A DNA stretch of 56,301 nucleotides from Paracoccaceae bacterium (GTDB lineage Bacteria; Pseudomonadota; Alphaproteobacteria; Rhodobacterales; Rhodobacteraceae), in NCBI GenBank assembly GCA_014879735.1, contig JACSRN010000073.1, positions 1 to 56,301 on the forward strand, written 5' to 3'. Under the pieces are notes generated by a model. It was not told where the DNA came from and made no database searches. It saw nothing but the letters and a program-made list of their open reading frames with translations. Every line of letters begins with the position of its first letter. The stretch's first letter is position 1. This document shows, piece after piece, positions 1 to 9,898 of the stretch. The position numbers were made by a program, and so were the translations under genes.

Positions 1-1
1 G

Positions 2-1990
2 ATCATCGAGACGCCGATCATCTCGAACTTCAAGGAAGGTCTGACCGTTCTTGAATACTTCAACTCGACGCACGGCGCCCGGAAGGGCCTGTCGGATACC
101 GCGTTGAAGACGGCGAACTCGGGATATCTCACCCGCCGCCTGGTCGACGTGGCGCAGGACTGCATCATCCGTGTGCATGACTGTGGCACCGAACAGGCGA
201 TCACCGCTTCGGCCGCCGTCAAGGAAGGCCAGGAAACCGCACCGCTGTCCGAGCGCGTTCTGGGCCGTGTCGCGGCCGATGACGTGCTGGTGCCGGGCAC
301 CGACGAGGTGCTGGTCAAGGAAGGCGAGCTGATCGACGAGCGCCGCGCGGATCTGATCTCGCAGGCGAACGTGCAGTCGATCCGCATCCGCAGCCCGCTG
401 ACCTGCGAGGCGGAAGAGGGCGTCTGCGCCCAGTGCTACGGGCGCGATCTTGCCCGCGGCACCCAGGTGAACATCGGTGAAGCTGTCGGCATCATCGCCG
501 CGCAGTCGATCGGTGAACCCGGCACCCAGCTGACGATGCGGACCTTCCACATCGGCGGTGTGGCGCAGGGCGGCCAGCAATCCTTCCTGGAAGCCAGCCA
601 GGAAGGCCGGATCGAGTTCCGCAACGCCAACACCCTGACCAATGCCAATGGCGAAGAGATCGTGATCGGCCGCAACATGTCGCTTGCGATCATCGACGAG
701 ACCGGGCAGGAGCGGGCGGTCCACAAGCTGACCTATGGCGCGAAGCTGCATGTCAAGGATGGCCAGCAGGTGAAGCGCGGCGTCAAGCTGTTCGAATGGG
801 ACCCCTTCAACCTGCTGATCGTGGCCGAAAAGGCCGGGACGGCGCGGTTCAAGGATCTGGTCTCGGGCATCTCGGTCCGCGAGGATACCGACGATGCCAC
901 CGGCATGACGCAGAAGATCGTGGCTGACTGGCGCTCTGCGCCGCGCGGCAGCGACCTGAAGCCGGAAATCTTGGTGGTCGACCCGACCACGGGAGAGCCG
1001 GTGCGCGGCGACAACGGCAACCCGATCACCTATCCGATGTCGGTGGATGCCATTCTTTCCGTCGAAGACGGGCAGGAACTGCGGCCGGGCGACGTGGTGG
1101 CGCGCATTCCGCGCGAAGGTGCCAAGACCAAGGACATCACCGGGGGTCTTCCCCGCGTGGCGGAACTGTTCGAGGCCCGTCGCCCGAAGGATCACGCGAT
1201 CATCGCCGAGAACGATGGTTACGTGCGCTTCGGCAAGGACTACAAGAACAAGCGCCGCATCACCATCGAGCCGGTGGACGAGACGCTCGCCCCGATGGAA
1301 TACATGATCCCCAAGGGCAAGCACATTCCGGTTCAGGAAGGCGACTTCGTCCAGAAGGGCGACTACATCATGGACGGCAACCCGGCCCCGCATGACATCC
1401 TGCGGATCCTGGGGATCGAGGCGCTTGCCAACTACATGATCGACGAAGTGCAGGACGTCTATCGCCTGCAGGGCGTGAAGATCAACGACAAGCATATCGA
1501 GGTGATCGTCCGCCAGATGCTGCAGAAGCTGGAGATTCTCGACTCCGGCGACACGACCTTGCTGAAAGGCGAGCAGGTCGAAAAGCAGGAGCTGGAGGAA
1601 GAAAACGCCAAGGCCCGCGCCCGCGGTCAGCGCGAAGCCAGGGCCGAGCCGGTGCTTCTGGGCATCACCAAGGCCAGTCTGCAGACCCGGTCGTTCATCT
1701 CGGCCGCGTCCTTCCAGGAAACCACGCGGGTGCTGACCGAGGCTTCGGTCCAGGGCAAGCGCGACAAGCTGGTCGGGCTGAAGGAAAACGTCATCGTCGG
1801 CCGGCTGATCCCGGCCGGCACCGGCGGTGCTACCAGCCGGGTGAAGAAGATCGCCGCGGACCGCGATGCAACGGTGATCGAGGCGCGCCGCAGCGAGGCA
1901 GACGAAGCCGCGGCACTGGCAGCCCCGGTCGAACTGGCCGAGGCGGAGTTTGCGGAAGAACTGGCAGGAATGCCGGAAAGCCGCGACTGA
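2..1990 (+). CDS. rpoC: RNA polymerase beta' subunit, C-terminal part (5' end off the window)
   Basis: This is the catalytic largest core subunit of RNA polymerase. The reading frame is open from base 2, so about 662 codons of the C-terminal half are visible; by alignment to remembered E. coli beta' about 750 N-terminal residues are missing. The second zinc site is complete: the cysteine of HDCGTE lies 74 residues before the first of [11 protein letters not shown], giving the C-x74-C-x6-C-x2-C spacing of E. coli Cys814/888/895/898. The trigger-loop sequence [19 protein letters not shown] follows. The C-terminus ends with an acidic/alanine-rich tail. No ribosomal protein gene follows; a strong terminator closes the unit 40 bases after the stop. 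Confidence 0.98.
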   Translation: MIETPIISNFKEGLTVLEYFNSTHGARKGLSDTALKTANSGYLTRRLVDVAQDCIIRVHDCGTEQAITASAAVKEGQETAPLSERVLGRVAADDVLVPGTDEVLVKEGELIDERRADLISQANVQSIRIRSPLTCEAEEGVCAQCYGRDLARGTQVNIGEAVGIIAAQSIGEPGTQLTMRTFHIGGVAQGGQQSFLEASQEGRIEFRNANTLTNANGEEIVIGRNMSLAIIDETGQERAVHKLTYGAKLHVKDGQQVKRGVKLFEWDPFNLLIVAEKAGTARFKDLVSGISVREDTDDATGMTQKIVADWRSAPRGSDLKPEILVVDPTTGEPVRGDNGNPITYPMSVDAILSVEDGQELRPGDVVARIPREGAKTKDITGGLPRVAELFEARRPKDHAIIAENDGYVRFGKDYKNKRRITIEPVDETLAPMEYMIPKGKHIPVQEGDFVQKGDYIMDGNPAPHDILRILGIEALANYMIDEVQDVYRLQGVKINDKHIEVIVRQMLQKLEILDSGDTTLLKGEQVEKQELEEENAKARARGQREARAEPVLLGITKASLQTRSFISAASFQETTRVLTEASVQGKRDKLVGLKENVIVGRLIPAGTGGATSRVKKIAADRDATVIEARRSEADEAAALAAPVELAEAEFAEELAGMPESRD

Positions 1991-2030
1991 ACCACCGCTG
2001 CCGATTCCGGCACCGGTCGATAGCAACAGG

Positions 2031-2060
2031 AAACCCCGCTGGCCCGGCCAGCGGGGTTTT
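2031..2060 (+). terminator. Rho-independent terminator of rpoC
   Basis: AAACCCCGCTGG (2031-2042) pairs perfectly with CCAGCGGGGTTT (2048-2059); an extra C-G pair leaves a 3-base loop. The right arm ends in TTTT. It lies 40 bases after the rpoC stop, so it probably ends the rpoBC transcript. Confidence 0.85.
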
Positions 2061-2217
2061 CGTCTTGTACCCGCGGCCCTTGGGGGCGGACGCTTGCAGG
2101 TTGGGAAAGAATCCGGGACCATGTGCGACGGAAACGCGATGCTGCGGCGTGTGTCCCGTGGCATGGCCTTGTCCGCCACGGGGCAGGTCGCAGTACACGG
2201 AACGCACGGGAACCCCG

Positions 2218-3489
2218 ATGATCCTTAGACCAGTCGCCCTGTCCGTCCTGATTCTCGGTCTTGCCGGACAGCCGCTCGCAGCGCAGCAGGCTGCCGGCGC
2301 GGGACAGGCGCAGGGACAGGGACAGGGACAGTTGCAGGCTCCGGGCCAGACCCAGGGTCAGGTTCAGACGCCGGCGCCGGTGCCGACCTCGGCTCCGGTT
2401 CAGCCCGATGCCGGCGCGCGGGCACCCATGACGGCCGGCTATATGGTTGTCGAGGAAACTGACGTGGCTGTCCGCTATCGTCTGACCGGGCGCGCAGTCT
2501 CGCTGAACGACACGCAGTTGCGCCCGCGCGTGGGTGGTGCGATTACCGCGATCCTCTATACGCCCGGCGGCGTGGTGCAGGCAGGCGATCCGCTTTTTGC
2601 CATTGACCCGCTGACCTATGAGGCCGCGCTGGCCAGCGCCACGGCCACCCGGCAGGGCGCCGAGGCCGATCTCTCGGCGGCGAGAACCGCCTTCGACCGG
2701 GCAGAACGGCTGCGGGCGGCCTCGGCCACCTCGGAGGCGAACTGGGAGACAGCGCATGTGACGCTGCTGAAGGCAGAGGCCACGCTTGCCCGGGCGCAGG
2801 CGGACGAGGATCTTGCCCGGGCGCAACTGGGCTGGACGACGGTCCGCGCCCCGATCGCCGGGGTGATCAGCGTGCCAAAGGTGGCACTGGGCGATCTTGT
2901 CACTCAGAATCAGGGCGATCCCCTGGCCGATATCGTGCAGATCGACCCGATCTACCTCGACCTGTCCGAACCCTATTCCGAGCGGTTGCGGATCGAGGGC
3001 CGGGCCGCCCGGGGCGAGATCACGCTGACCGAGCCGGGGCTGGCGCTGCTGCTGGGCGACGGGCGCCGCATCGACAGCGTCGCCAAGCTGGTGTCGACGG
3101 GCGCGACCGTGTCGCAGACCACGGGCACGCGGCTTTTGCGCTTCGAACTTGCCAATCCCAGGGGGGTGATCGCACCGGGGCTGTTTTTGCATGCCGAACT
3201 GGCCGTGGGCACGCAGCGCGCGATCCTGGTGCCCCAACGTGCCACCGCCCGGCAAAGGGACGGCACGCTGACTGCCTGGGTGACGGTGGGAGGCAAGGCC
3301 GAACGGCGCAAGCTGACCGAGGTCGGCACCGATGGCAATGCCTGGATCGTCACCGGCGGCCTTGCCGCTGGCGACTGGGTGCTGATCGACGGCACGTCGA
3401 ACCTGCGCGACGGGCAGGAGGTGGCGCCGGTTCCCGCCGAGATCGACGAGAACGGCGTGGTGCAAGACATCAGGCCGGCAGGCAACTGA
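2218..3489 (+). CDS. RND efflux periplasmic adaptor (membrane fusion protein, AcrA/MexA type)
   Basis: This adaptor links an inner-membrane RND pump to an outer-membrane channel. The ATG at 2218 was chosen because it opens a signal peptide (MILRPVALSVLILGLAG, ending LAAQQ); the frame is open further upstream but that part has no leader character. There is no lipobox cysteine, so it is probably not a lipoprotein. Residues about 25-65 form a Gln/Pro/Ala-rich linker encoded in part by tandem GGACAG hexamers. The barrel-sandwich half-motifs, a coiled-coil alpha hairpin (A/E/R-rich, about 135-200) and a beta-barrel/membrane-proximal region follow in the usual order. Length is 423 residues, normal for the family. 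The pump gene starts 3 bases downstream. No repressor or TolC-type gene adjoins it, so the outer-membrane partner must be elsewhere. Confidence 0.93.
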   Translation: MILRPVALSVLILGLAGQPLAAQQAAGAGQAQGQGQGQLQAPGQTQGQVQTPAPVPTSAPVQPDAGARAPMTAGYMVVEETDVAVRYRLTGRAVSLNDTQLRPRVGGAITAILYTPGGVVQAGDPLFAIDPLTYEAALASATATRQGAEADLSAARTAFDRAERLRAASATSEANWETAHVTLLKAEATLARAQADEDLARAQLGWTTVRAPIAGVISVPKVALGDLVTQNQGDPLADIVQIDPIYLDLSEPYSERLRIEGRAARGEITLTEPGLALLLGDGRRIDSVAKLVSTGATVSQTTGTRLLRFELANPRGVIAPGLFLHAELAVGTQRAILVPQRATARQRDGTLTAWVTVGGKAERRKLTEVGTDGNAWIVTGGLAAGDWVLIDGTSNLRDGQEVAPVPAEIDENGVVQDIRPAGN

Positions 3490-3492
3490 CGC

Positions 3493-6400
3493 ATGGCCCA
3501 GTTCTTCATTTCGCGCCCGGTCTTCGCCTGGGTCCTGGCCATCGTGACGATGATCTTCGGCGCCTGGGGCCTGACCACCCTGCCGATCGAGCAATATCCA
3601 GACATCGCGCCGACCCGGATTTCGATCACCGGCAGCTATCCCGGTGCTTCGGCCGAGGCGACGGAGAACTCCGTCACATCGGTGATCGAGGACGGGATGA
3701 CCGGGCTCGACGGGCTGCTCTATATGGAGGGCAGCTCGACCTCCACCGGGCGGGCGCGGGTCTCGCTGACGTTTTCGGATGATGTCGATGCCGATACCGC
3801 GCAGATCCAGGTGCAGAACAAGCTGCAGTTGATCGAGAACGCGCTGCCCGAAACGGTGCGCGACCAGGGGATGAATGTCAGCCGTTCGGGCGAAAGCACG
3901 CTGATGGTGGCGGCGCTCATCTCGCGCGACGGGCGCTATTCCACGCTGGAACTGGGCGATCTGACGGCGCAGTTGATCGAACCCGCGGTGCTGCGACTGA
4001 AGGGGGTGGGCGGGCTGGACAGCTTTTCCTCGGGCTATGCCATGCGCATCTGGCTGGATCCGATCCGGCTGGCGGCCTATGGCTTGACCAGCGCCGATGT
4101 CACGGCCGCGCTTTCGGAACAGAACACCACGGTTTCGGTGGGCTCTCTGGGCGGGCAGCCGGTGGTACCGGGCCAGCAGCTCAGCGTTCCGCTCTCAGCG
4201 CAGACCCAGCTTTCCACCGTCGATCAGTTCGCCCGCATCGCGCTAAAAACTGAGGCCGGCGCGGCACAGGTCTTCCTGTCCGACGTTGCCCGGATCGAGA
4301 TCGGCCAAACCAGCTATGGCGCCACGGCACAGTTCAATGGTGCCAATGCCTCGGGCTTTCAGGTCACGCTTGCAACCGGCGCCAATGCCGTCACCACGGC
4401 GCAATCCGTGCGCGCGCTGCTGGCCGAAATCGCCCCCGCGCTGCCCGAGGGGGTTGAGATCACCTATCCCTACGATACCTCGCCCTTCATCGAGGAATCG
4501 ATCCAGAAGGTCTATGAGACCCTGCTGGAGGCCGTCGGGCTGGTATTCCTGGTCATCCTGGTCTTCCTGCAAAGCTGGCGGGCGACGATCATCCCCACCA
4601 TCGCGGTGCCGGTCGTTCTGCTGGGCACCTTCGGCGTGCTGGCCCTCCTGGGGTTCACCATCAACACGCTGACGATGTTCGCGCTGGTGCTGGCCATCGG
4701 CCTGCTGGTCGACGATGCCATCGTGGTGGTGGAAAACGTCGAGCGTGTACTGGAGGAGGACCATGTCGACGCCCGGACCGCGACGCGGCAATCGATGGCG
4801 CAGATCTCTTCGGCGCTGGTCGGCATCGTCACCGTGCTGTCGGCGGTGTTTCTGCCCATGGCCTTCATGACGGGTTCGACCGGCGTGATCTATCGGCAGT
4901 TCTCGGTCACGATCATCTCGGCCATGGTGCTGTCGCTGGCGGTGGCGCTGATCCTGACACCGGCGATGACCGCCTCGCTGCTGAAGGCGCGGGGGCGCGG
5001 AAACCTGCTAGCCCGGGGCTTCAACCGCGGTCTGGCCAGCGTGACACGGGGTTATGGTGCCACGGCCCATGCCGCGATGCGGGTGCCGCTGCTGATGCTT
5101 GTGCTGCTGATCGGGATCGGCGGCGGGGCATGGGCGCTGTTTCGCGATCTGCCGTCGTCCTTCGTGCCGCAGGAAGACCAGGGCGTGATGATGGTTCTGC
5201 TGCGGTTGTCCGAAGGCTCGACCACGGCGCAGACGGCGGCCGTCGCCGACGAGGTGATGGACTGGCTGCTGACCGATCAGGACACCAGCGTCGAGACGGT
5301 GATGACGGCACTTGGCTTTTCCTTTGGCGGGTCGGGGCAGAATGTCGGGATGATGTTCGTGAAGCTGCACCCCTTTGCCGAACGCGAGGGGCTGAGCGCG
5401 GCCATGCTGCAGCAGGCCGGAACCGAGCGGTTCAGCAACAACCGGGCCGGCAACATCATCTTCATTCAGCCGCCGGCGATTCAGGGCTTGGGGCAGAATG
5501 CCGGCATCTCGTTCTATCTGATCGATCAGGGTGGCCACGGCCAGCAGGCGTTGGAGGAGGGTGCGCAGGCGCTGGTTGCCCTGGCCGAGGCCGAAGGCAT
5601 CGCCACCGGCTTTCGCGGCCAGGAGCCGAACCGTCGCCCGGCGCTGCAACTGGTGATCGACCAGGAGAAGGCCCGCGCGATGGGGATTTCCGTCTCGTCG
5701 GTGAACACCATGCTGGCGGTGATCTTCTCCGGCCGCTCGGTCGGCGATTTCCAGCTTGGGTCGGAATTGCGGCCCGTTACCGTTCAGGGCGATGCCTGGG
5801 CGCGGATGCAGCCCGAAGACATCGACCTCTGGCAGGTCCGCAATTCCGGCGGCGAAATGGTGCCCTTTGCCAGCTTCATCGACAAGGTCTGGACCGAGAA
5901 TTCGCCTTCGCTCAACCGTTATGACGGTACGCTGGCGATCTCGATCTCGGGCAACCCGGTCCCGGGCGTGTCGACGGGCGATGCCATGGCGGGGATGAGT
6001 GCGCTGCTGTCCGAGGTTCCGGGCGGCTTCAGCCTGGCCTGGACCGGGCTGTCGTATCAGGAACAGCTTGCCGGCAATCAGGCGCCGTTCCTGTTCGCCA
6101 TGTCGGCGCTGGTGGTGTTTCTGTCGCTTGCCGCGCTGTATGAAAGCTGGTCGGTGCCCTTTGCCGTGCTGCTGGCAGTGCCGGTGGGCGTGCTTGGCGC
6201 ATTGGCCGCCGCCTGGGCCTTCGGCCAGTCGAACGATGTCTATTTCAAGGTCGGGCTGCTGACCACCATAGGCCTTGCGTCGCGCAATGCGATTCTGATC
6301 GTGGAATTTGCCGAAAGCCTGCTCAAGGCGGGCGAGCCGCTTCTGGCCGCCACCCGCAAGGCGGCGGAACTGCGGCTGCGCCCGATCCTGATGACCTCGT

Positions 6401-6573
6401 TTGCCTTCGCGCTGGGGGTATTGCCGCTGGCCCTGGCGACCGGCGCGGGATCGGCCGCACAGCGTGCCATCGGCATCGGCGTTCTGGGCGGCGTGATCGC
6501 CTCGACGGCGATTGCATTGTTCATGATCCCCGCACTTTACGTGCTGGTGAAGCGGATCACGCACCGCGACTGA
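3493..6573 (+). CDS. RND multidrug efflux pump permease (AcrB/MexB type)
   Basis: This is a proton-driven inner-membrane exporter of the hydrophobe/amphiphile efflux family, 1026 residues, normal full length. The N-terminus FFISRPVFAWVLAIVTMIFG is the classical TM1. The TM4 proton-relay pair is present at Asp407-Asp408 in GLLVDDAIVVVENVERVL. In TM10 the usual lysine (AcrB Lys940, sequence GLSAKNAILIVEF) is arginine here: GLASRNAILIVEF, Arg931. Twelve hydrophobic segments and two large periplasmic loops are evident. It forms an operon with the adaptor gene 3 bases upstream and ends convergent with a transglutaminase gene. Substrates cannot be inferred; K-to-R is chemically conservative, so the pump is probably active. 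Confidence 0.95.
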   Translation: MAQFFISRPVFAWVLAIVTMIFGAWGLTTLPIEQYPDIAPTRISITGSYPGASAEATENSVTSVIEDGMTGLDGLLYMEGSSTSTGRARVSLTFSDDVDADTAQIQVQNKLQLIENALPETVRDQGMNVSRSGESTLMVAALISRDGRYSTLELGDLTAQLIEPAVLRLKGVGGLDSFSSGYAMRIWLDPIRLAAYGLTSADVTAALSEQNTTVSVGSLGGQPVVPGQQLSVPLSAQTQLSTVDQFARIALKTEAGAAQVFLSDVARIEIGQTSYGATAQFNGANASGFQVTLATGANAVTTAQSVRALLAEIAPALPEGVEITYPYDTSPFIEESIQKVYETLLEAVGLVFLVILVFLQSWRATIIPTIAVPVVLLGTFGVLALLGFTINTLTMFALVLAIGLLVDDAIVVVENVERVLEEDHVDARTATRQSMAQISSALVGIVTVLSAVFLPMAFMTGSTGVIYRQFSVTIISAMVLSLAVALILTPAMTASLLKARGRGNLLARGFNRGLASVTRGYGATAHAAMRVPLLMLVLLIGIGGGAWALFRDLPSSFVPQEDQGVMMVLLRLSEGSTTAQTAAVADEVMDWLLTDQDTSVETVMTALGFSFGGSGQNVGMMFVKLHPFAEREGLSAAMLQQAGTERFSNNRAGNIIFIQPPAIQGLGQNAGISFYLIDQGGHGQQALEEGAQALVALAEAEGIATGFRGQEPNRRPALQLVIDQEKARAMGISVSSVNTMLAVIFSGRSVGDFQLGSELRPVTVQGDAWARMQPEDIDLWQVRNSGGEMVPFASFIDKVWTENSPSLNRYDGTLAISISGNPVPGVSTGDAMAGMSALLSEVPGGFSLAWTGLSYQEQLAGNQAPFLFAMSALVVFLSLAALYESWSVPFAVLLAVPVGVLGALAAAWAFGQSNDVYFKVGLLTTIGLASRNAILIVEFAESLLKAGEPLLAATRKAAELRLRPILMTSFAFALGVLPLALATGAGSAAQRAIGIGVLGGVIASTAIALFMIPALYVLVKRITHRD

Positions 6574-6590
6574 CCGGCCGGGGTTGCGCG

Positions 6591-7466
6591 TCAGATCTCT
6601 GCGATGTCGACCGAATGGCTGCCGCTCTGCCCACCCTCCAGCCGCAGGCTGCCGGTTACGGGGGCGACGTCGCCGTAGTCGCGGCCGAAACCCACCTCGA
6701 CATGATCGCCGTTCACCCGGCAGGCATTGGTCGGATCGTAGTCGATCCAGCCGGCGGCATGCCCGCACCAGGCGCGCACCCAGGCGTGCATGGCATCTGC
6801 GCCAACCAGCCGCGGCCGGCCCGGCGGCGGCCGGGTGCGCAGATAGCCCGCGACATAGGCCGCCGGAATGCCCTGGGACCGCAGCCCGGAGATCATGATC
6901 TGGGCCATGTCCTGGCAGACGCCGCGGCGTAGGCGAAAGGCCTGCGCGATGGGGGTGTCGACTTCGGTGGCCCGGGGATCGAAGGCGATGGTGCGGTTCA
7001 GCGCCTGCCCCAGCCGGGCGACCGCCTCGGCCAGGGTTGCCGCGCCGGCGGCGGCCTCGCGGGCGAACTGGGCGATCTGCGGCACTTCGGGCACTCGGGG
7101 CGAGGGGGACAGGAAATGGTACGGGCTGTCGGGCGCCAGCGAGGCAACGGCAGCCAGTTCCGCCGCCATGGCCTCGGGCGGTGCAGAGATGTCGGGCGCA
7201 GGCACTGCTTCGGTCCGTGCGACCTCGGCCGTCATTTCAACCAGAAGGTCGGTCAGCCCGCCCGGAAGCACGATCTCGATGGCCTCTGTGCCGAAGAAAT
7301 CGCGGAAGCGGCGCTCCTCCAGCGGTACGGGCGTGGTGGCAAGTCGGCACTGGGCAACCTGCTGCCGCCCCGGCACCAGGGCCGGAAGGACCCGCAGCAA
7401 TTGCCGCCCGCCGGCCGCGACATGGCCGAAACTGTAGCGGATCTCAAGGTGCAGCCTGTAGCGCAT
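6591..7466 (-). CDS. Transglutaminase-like cysteine protease/amidase family protein
   Basis: A cytoplasmic protein of 291 residues with no signal peptide. An N-terminal bacterial transglutaminase-associated beta region (about 1-85) precedes a transglutaminase core. The catalytic triad is visible as Cys184 (RRGVCQDMAQ), His227 (DAMHAWVRAW) and Asp244 (WIDYDPTNA). Members of this COG1305 branch occur beside ATP-grasp/alpha-E proteins and are thought to cut or rearrange amide bonds rather than crosslink proteins. Its start codon overlaps the stop of the upstream ATP-grasp gene by one base, implying translational coupling. It is the last gene of a three-gene minus-strand operon. The true substrate is unknown. 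Confidence 0.88.
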   Translation of the reverse strand: MRYRLHLEIRYSFGHVAAGGRQLLRVLPALVPGRQQVAQCRLATTPVPLEERRFRDFFGTEAIEIVLPGGLTDLLVEMTAEVARTEAVPAPDISAPPEAMAAELAAVASLAPDSPYHFLSPSPRVPEVPQIAQFAREAAAGAATLAEAVARLGQALNRTIAFDPRATEVDTPIAQAFRLRRGVCQDMAQIMISGLRSQGIPAAYVAGYLRTRPPPGRPRLVGADAMHAWVRAWCGHAAGWIDYDPTNACRVNGDHVEVGFGRDYGDVAPVTGSLRLEGGQSGSHSVDIAEI

Positions 7467-9853
7467 CAGCTGAAATAAGCCTCGGTCAGGCGGTCGGACA
7501 GGCCGGCAATACGGCTGCGCAGCGACCAGAGCTCGCCACTGGTCAGACCCTCGGGGGTCTGCGTCGCCAGATCGACCTGGATGCGCATGATCGCGCGCAG
7601 CGGCGCCCTGGGGCGACCGCGATCCTCTGCCGCCGGCAGACGGGCGATCTGCTCGGCCAACCCGTCGACCTGGTGGCGGATCGAGCGGGGGTTGTCGCCA
7701 TCGAGGCCCAGAAGATCGATCACCGTGGCAGGACCGGTCGCAACAGCAAAGCGGCGCCGATGCGTCATCACGCTGTCGCCAAGTTCCACGGCCATGTCCA
7801 GCGCACCGGCCGGCAACCGGGGATCGGCCAGGATCGCCAGGATCGCGGCCATGCCCATCGCGCGTTCCTGCTGGCGGCCGATGGTCAGGAATCGCCAGCC
7901 CTGCGAACGGTACATGTTTTCATGGACCAGCCCCGAGACACCGGCCAGCTTGCGCAAGAGCGCCGACAGCGCCCGGGCGGCATCGTCACCAGGGGTGACG
8001 CGGGTTGCCATCTGCCGTGCCGTCCGGGCGATGTCGGCAAGCGCGGACCAGGCGTCGGTTGAAAAGAGGTCGCGCACCCGGCCGGCGGTGGCAACCGCCG
8101 CGGCCAATGTGTCAAGCAGGCCCGGCGGGATGCCGCGGCTGGTTTCGATTCCGTAAAAGCCGTGCAGTGGTTCGACCGCCTGCAGCAATGGTCGGGCGGC
8201 CGCGCCGCTTTCGGCCAGCCGGACATGGGCCGCGCGCAGGATCCGGACGGCGGTCTCGGTCCGTTCGACATAGCGGCCAAGCCAGAACAGGTTGTCGGCC
8301 GCGCGTGCGGGCAGGGTGCGCTCGGCGGCGCGGCGATAGGTGCCCGTTGCCGCCGGCATCAGCGTCACATTGTCGCCTGGCCGCCCGCCCAGCACCCAGA
8401 CATCGGCGGTCGATCCACCGCGCTGCATGGCGATGGCGGCGGGATCGCGGCTGGCACCGATACGGGCAAAGCCACCGGGCATGGCTTGCCAGCGGCCGTC
8501 CACGCGCGCAAGAAACACCCGCAGCGTCATCGGTCGCGGTTCCAGCCGCCCGTCGATCAGCGTCGGCGTGGTGGACAGCCGCACCACCTCCTGCGCGACA
8601 AGCGCATGCCCCTCGGCCTCCAGCCGGCGGGCCAGGCCGGCGGTGGCATCCTGGCCCTGGGCCAGATGCGCACCTGCCGGGTTGTCGAAGGGAAGGCCGG
8701 TCGCCAGGGCGGGCGACAGCATCCGCGCGGCAGGATCGGCCAGAACGGCCGCGCGTTCCGCAGCCCCCCCCAGCCACCAGGTTGCGATATTGGGCAGGCG
8801 CAGATCGGCACCCAGCAGGACCGGCGCCAGCCGTGGCAGGAAGGCCATCAGCGCCCGCGTCTCCAGCACGCCCGATCCCAGCGCGTTGATCATCACAAGC
8901 CCGCCCGCGCGCAGCGCCGATACCAGACCCGGCGTGCCGATCTGCGAGGCCGGATCCAGCTCCACCGGATCGGCATAGCCGGAATCGAGCCTGCGCCAAA
9001 GCGCATCCACCGGCGCCGGCCCCGCGACGGTGCGCAGATGCAGCTTGCCATCGGCGACGGTCAGATCCTCGCCCTGCACCAGCGTCAGGCCCATGTAGCG
9101 GGCGATATAGGCGTGTTCGTAATAGGTTTCGTTCAGCGGGCCGGGGGTCAGCAGCAGCACCCGCCCGTCGCCGTCCCGGCCGGGCGCAAGCAGGCTGTCG
9201 CGGAAGTCGCGGAAGAATCCGGCCAGCCGGTGGACGTTCATCTCGGCGTAAAGTTCGGAAAAGGCGCGGCTGGTGGCCACGCGGTTTTCCAGCGCATAGC
9301 CTGCACCCGAGGGCGCCTGGGTGCGGTCTGCCAGAACCCACCATGTGCCATCCGGGCCGCGCCCGATCTCGAAGGCCAGAAAATGCAGGAAATGCCCCGA
9401 GGCGGGCCGGATCCCCACCATCGGGCGCAGCCATTCGGGATTGGCGGCGACCAGCCCGGGCGGCAGATGGCCCTGGGCGACCAGCCGGTTCTCGCCATAA
9501 AGATCGGCCATCAGCGCCTCGAGAAGATCGGCGCGCTGCACCAGCCCGGGGATCAGCGTCTCCCAGTCGGCGGCGTCGACCAGAACCGGTACGGGAGACA
9601 GCGGCCAGGGCCGCTCGTCGGAACTGCCGGCGCCGTACTGGCGGTAGAACACACCGGAATCGCGCAGATATTGCTCGGCCCGGGCGCGGCGGCTCTCAAT
9701 CTCCTGCGGCCCCTCGGTGGCAAGAAGCCCGGCAAGCCGCGTCCAGGACGGACGCACCGTGCCATCGGCGGCAACCATCTCGTCTGGAACGCCCGCTAGC
9801 GGGGCATAGCCCCGTGGCGGCCGCGGCCCGTTCTCTGCCGTGTCGTTTGCCAT
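7466..9853 (-). CDS. Circularly permuted ATP-grasp / alpha-E domain fusion protein (COG2308-COG2307)
   Basis: A 795-residue fusion. Residues about 60-450 match the DUF404/DUF407 circularly permuted ATP-grasp family (for example GRVLLLTPGPLNETYYEHAY and the NALGSGVLETRALMAFLPRL region), predicted to form amide bonds from a carboxylate and an amine with ATP. Residues about 490-795 are the helical alpha-E (DUF403) domain, starting at ADNLFWLGRYVERTE. In many bacteria these are separate adjacent genes; here they are fused. The gene begins 45 bases after the DUF2126 gene and overlaps the following transglutaminase gene. The context supports a peptide- or amide-forming pathway, but no product is known from this sequence. 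Confidence 0.88.
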   Translation of the reverse strand: MANDTAENGPRPPRGYAPLAGVPDEMVAADGTVRPSWTRLAGLLATEGPQEIESRRARAEQYLRDSGVFYRQYGAGSSDERPWPLSPVPVLVDAADWETLIPGLVQRADLLEALMADLYGENRLVAQGHLPPGLVAANPEWLRPMVGIRPASGHFLHFLAFEIGRGPDGTWWVLADRTQAPSGAGYALENRVATSRAFSELYAEMNVHRLAGFFRDFRDSLLAPGRDGDGRVLLLTPGPLNETYYEHAYIARYMGLTLVQGEDLTVADGKLHLRTVAGPAPVDALWRRLDSGYADPVELDPASQIGTPGLVSALRAGGLVMINALGSGVLETRALMAFLPRLAPVLLGADLRLPNIATWWLGGAAERAAVLADPAARMLSPALATGLPFDNPAGAHLAQGQDATAGLARRLEAEGHALVAQEVVRLSTTPTLIDGRLEPRPMTLRVFLARVDGRWQAMPGGFARIGASRDPAAIAMQRGGSTADVWVLGGRPGDNVTLMPAATGTYRRAAERTLPARAADNLFWLGRYVERTETAVRILRAAHVRLAESGAAARPLLQAVEPLHGFYGIETSRGIPPGLLDTLAAAVATAGRVRDLFSTDAWSALADIARTARQMATRVTPGDDAARALSALLRKLAGVSGLVHENMYRSQGWRFLTIGRQQERAMGMAAILAILADPRLPAGALDMAVELGDSVMTHRRRFAVATGPATVIDLLGLDGDNPRSIRHQVDGLAEQIARLPAAEDRGRPRAPLRAIMRIQVDLATQTPEGLTSGELWSLRSRIAGLSDRLTEAYFS

Positions 9854-9898
9854 GCCCGCGCCGCCTGCCGTTGCCGCCTGCCCTTGCCGAACGCCGGA

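Noticed and set aside
1627-3594. Minus-strand frame of 655 codons opposite rpoC and the RND adaptor
   Set aside because: No recognisable motif and directly antisense to well-supported genes.
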